Shown one piece after another: positions 14,974 through 16,156 of a stretch of DNA of 16,156 nt. The stretch lies in contig CAAGGF010000069.1 of the NCBI GenBank assembly GCA_900769325.1, positions 1-16,156 of the forward strand. Direction: 5' to 3'. Every line of letters starts with the position of its first letter. The stretch's first letter is position 1. The notes beneath the pieces are model-generated. The model ran no database searches, was not told where the DNA came from, and saw only the letters and a list, made by a program, of their open reading frames with translations. The stretch comes from Spirochaetia bacterium (GTDB lineage: Bacteria > Spirochaetota > Spirochaetia > Treponematales > Treponemataceae). The position numbers and the translations under genes were made by a program.

Positions 14974-15732
14974 GTGGATACAATAGAAATAACCGAACAA
15001 GAAGGCATAGAAATATTAAATGACATAATGCAGGGAAAAGAAGTTATTGAAATTCAGCAAAAATATGGATTTTCAGAACTACAGTTTTCTCAGGTAAAAA
15101 AAATAATATTACAGCAGGTAAAAGATAAAATGGATTCTGCTGAAATAACAACACATGCGGTTCGTTATTTTAAGAATTTAGTCCGGGAAAGGGATTTTGC
15201 AGCAAAAGTTCAGGAATATGGACTTACAGAAGCTCAGCAAAAACTTTTATACAATGTTACGCGCGGTGATTTTCGTGCAACTTACGGAATTATCTTTGCA
15301 TTACGCAACAATATTTCACCATCTCAGTGGATTTTCAAAGAGAATGAATCGCTCCCAAAACCTATAAAATTTAATCCTCTTGTTGAAAAAAAATATCCTC
15401 ATTATGATTTTGATTCAAGAAATGAACTTGCAAAGGAAAGCACGCTCGGAAACATTTTCTTTGATATTTTAAAAACAAGAAGAGTTATGTCAAAATTCAG
15501 TTCCCTTCACAACTGCGAAAAACTGGAAGCGGCAAATTTTGTTTATATGAAACATCACAAAAACGGCGAACTTCGCTATCTTGCCCGCCCGACCCTTCCT
15601 TTCATCAGAAAATTCCGGAAAGATGTCCATCCCGACTGGTGGTTTATCTACCCGGATGAAGTTTCAAAAGAATACATTCAAGAAATACAGAACGAAGCAA
15701 ATGAATGTGCTGCATCAATCTTGCGGTATTAG
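14974..15732 (+). CDS. Hypothetical protein with tandem helix-turn-helix-like repeat
   Basis: I do not recognise this 252-residue protein. It has no signal peptide or membrane segment, so it should be cytoplasmic. The N-terminal 100 residues contain two similar blocks, about 28-45 (QQKYGFSELQFSQVKKII) and 79-96 (VQEYGLTEAQQKLLYNVT), sharing the pattern Q.YG(F/L)(S/T)E.Q. They look like a duplicated helical or helix-turn-helix unit. The remainder (about 115-252) is rich in aromatic and basic residues (KPIKFNPL, HPDWWFIYPDEV) and could be a nucleic-acid or ligand-binding domain. It starts at GTG 14974 with no Shine-Dalgarno sequence, next to an unusually good promoter. It stands alone, divergent from ispG, with codon usage close to that of its neighbours. 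A DNA-binding regulator is one possibility, with low confidence. Confidence 0.65.
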   Translation: MDTIEITEQEGIEILNDIMQGKEVIEIQQKYGFSELQFSQVKKIILQQVKDKMDSAEITTHAVRYFKNLVRERDFAAKVQEYGLTEAQQKLLYNVTRGDFRATYGIIFALRNNISPSQWIFKENESLPKPIKFNPLVEKKYPHYDFDSRNELAKESTLGNIFFDILKTRRVMSKFSSLHNCEKLEAANFVYMKHHKNGELRYLARPTLPFIRKFRKDVHPDWWFIYPDEVSKEYIQEIQNEANECAASILRY

Positions 15733-15758
15733 TTTTATTTTTGACGCTTTCAAAGATA

Positions 15759-15911
15759 CTATTTAATCTCTGATGTATTTCCTATATACTTCCAACATTT
15801 TATTCCATTAGAATCTCGTGTCTGTTTCCATAAATTTTTTATATTATTAGGACAATTTCTTTTTTCAACTATAATCTTAACAGTAACTTTCTCACAAAAT
15901 GTTTTTGCCAT
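15759..15911 (-). CDS. Small cysteine-containing protein (50 aa)
   Basis: This short ORF starts at ATG 15911 with AGGGGG (15923-15918) placed 6 nt upstream, and ends with TAG (15761-15759). The 50-residue product, beginning MAKTFCEKVTVKIIVEKRNC, is basic, lacks a signal peptide and has three cysteines (C6, C20, C39), two of them in the local contexts NCP and KCW. It looks like a compact beta-rich peptide. I recognise no family. The strong Shine-Dalgarno sequence, together with a near-consensus promoter about 90 nt upstream on the same strand, argues that it is a real gene. It converges with the 14974 gene, leaving 26 nt between the stops. Possible roles such as a phage-type, toxin-like or metal-binding peptide are guesses. 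Confidence 0.6.
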   Translation of the reverse strand: MAKTFCEKVTVKIIVEKRNCPNNIKNLWKQTRDSNGIKCWKYIGNTSEIK

Positions 15912-15940
15912 TATTATCCCCCTAAAAAAATATTTTAAAA

Positions 15941-15964
15941 TAAACGATAATTGCCAATCGTTTA
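15941..15964. promoter_or_regulatory. Perfect 8-bp hairpin in the leader of the 50-aa gene
   Basis: TAAACGAT (15941-15948) and ATCGTTTA (15957-15964) form a perfect inverted repeat with an 8-nt loop. It falls within the predicted leader of about 90 nt of the 50-aa gene, 18 nt upstream of its Shine-Dalgarno sequence. It may be a protein-binding operator or an RNA hairpin affecting translation. There is no adjacent U-tract typical of a terminator. Confidence 0.4.
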
Positions 15965-16006
15965 GCGGGATATAATCGGCACTTATATTTATACTTAACT
16001 ACAACT

Positions 16007-16035
16007 ATTATAAATTAATAGACAAAAAATGTAAA
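16007..16035 (-). promoter_or_regulatory. Near-consensus promoter of the 50-aa gene
   Basis: On the minus strand, TTTACA (16035-16030), exactly 17 nt and a perfect TATAAT (16012-16007) form one of the strongest promoters in the window. Transcription would start near 16000 and give a leader of about 90 nt before ATG 15911. Unlike the five leaderless-type promoters, this one leaves room for a regulatory leader. Confidence 0.6.
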
Positions 16036-16044
16036 GTATGCGCA

Positions 16045-16106
16045 TTGAATCACGTTAAATCTAACCGAAAAAAAAGTGGTGAATCAAGTAAAAATCTAAC
16101 CCAAAA
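16045..16106 (+). repeat. Imperfect tandem direct repeat, period about 34-35 bp
   Basis: Two similar segments, one beginning near 16045 and the other near 16079, share GAATCA (16047-16052, 16081-16086), then a T/A-rich stretch, then TCTAACC (16060-16066, 16095-16101) followed by an A-rich run. One 1-bp length difference separates the copies. Only two copies are visible. They could be binding sites for a regulator or decayed repeat units. This is not enough for a CRISPR call. Confidence 0.4.
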
Positions 16107-16130
16107 TAGAAGCCTGATGAGGGCTGAAAA

Positions 16131-16156
16131 ATGGGATTGGATATGAAAACAAAAAA
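16131..16156 (+). CDS. Possible start of another gene, cut by the window end
   Basis: ATG 16131 is preceded by GAGGG (16119-16123) at a 7-nt spacing and stays open to the end of the window (MGLDMKTK). A second in-frame ATG lies at 16143. Only eight residues are visible, so coding status and function cannot be judged. The lysine-rich start would fit either a signal peptide or a cytoplasmic protein. Confidence 0.3.

Noticed and set aside
15581..15766. 61-residue plus-strand ORF overlapping the 14974 gene
   Set aside because: It is out of frame inside a better-supported gene and runs past its end without a Shine-Dalgarno sequence or motif.
14824..16082. AAAGTGGTGA occurring at 14824-14833 and 16073-16082
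   Set aside because: The match is 10 bp only, in different contexts, and is not extended on either side. It is too weak to call a repeat or attachment site.
1..16156. tRNA, rRNA, CRISPR array, insertion-sequence transposase or integrase
   Set aside because: I found no cloverleaf sequences, no regular spaced repeats beyond two imperfect copies, and no protein with transposase or integrase motifs.

Overview
The window is AT-rich and tightly packed. It looks like chromosome from a diderm, AT-rich bacterium, most likely a spirochaete of the Treponema group. This is inferred from the outer-membrane proteins, a YidC-like/sulfatase-like fusion protein, an IspG (GcpE) and a small 'YIDPGTGSMLF' membrane-protein family that I associate with treponemes. 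No marker gene settles the taxonomy.

Layout. Positions 1-2573 (+) hold a small membrane-anchor protein, probably the remnant of a larger transferase, followed by two GT-B family 4 glycosyltransferases. A 70-bp double-hairpin element lies between the two glycosyltransferases, at the Shine-Dalgarno site of the second. Positions 2554-6445 (-) hold two large exported beta-barrel proteins of the capsule-assembly Wzi type. Divergent from them, 6592-9384 (+) encodes a YidC/Oxa1-like domain fused to an alkaline-phosphatase-superfamily (sulfatase/LTA-synthase-like) domain. Next (+) come a WbaP-type initiating sugar-phosphate transferase (9514-10992) and, one base later, an exported protein with a POTRA-like segment and an Omp85-like barrel (10994-12559). 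On the minus strand follow an exported TPR protein (12556-13659) and ispG (13682-14791). The right end carries an unrecognised 252-aa protein with an internal repeat, a 50-aa cysteine-containing minus-strand gene not called as a long ORF, imperfect direct repeats, and possibly the start of another gene.

How the genes fit together. The first 12.5 kb reads as a cell-surface glycan locus. WbaP would load the first sugar phosphate onto undecaprenyl phosphate, the two GT4 enzymes would extend the glycan, the fusion protein could add or transfer a phospho- or sulfo-group at the membrane, and the Wzi-like and POTRA/barrel proteins would act at the outer membrane. No Wzx, Wzy, Wza or ABC exporter gene is visible, so export genes would have to lie outside. 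ispG supplies isoprenoid precursors, ultimately the undecaprenyl carrier, but its proximity may be coincidental.

The most notable pattern is promoter placement. Five genes (starts at 4548-, 6445-, 6592+, 14791- and 14974+) each have a -35/17-bp/-10 promoter whose -10 box ends only 6-8 nt before the start codon, with no Shine-Dalgarno sequence. This predicts leaderless mRNAs. Several downstream genes instead have recognisable Shine-Dalgarno sites, though some are weak.
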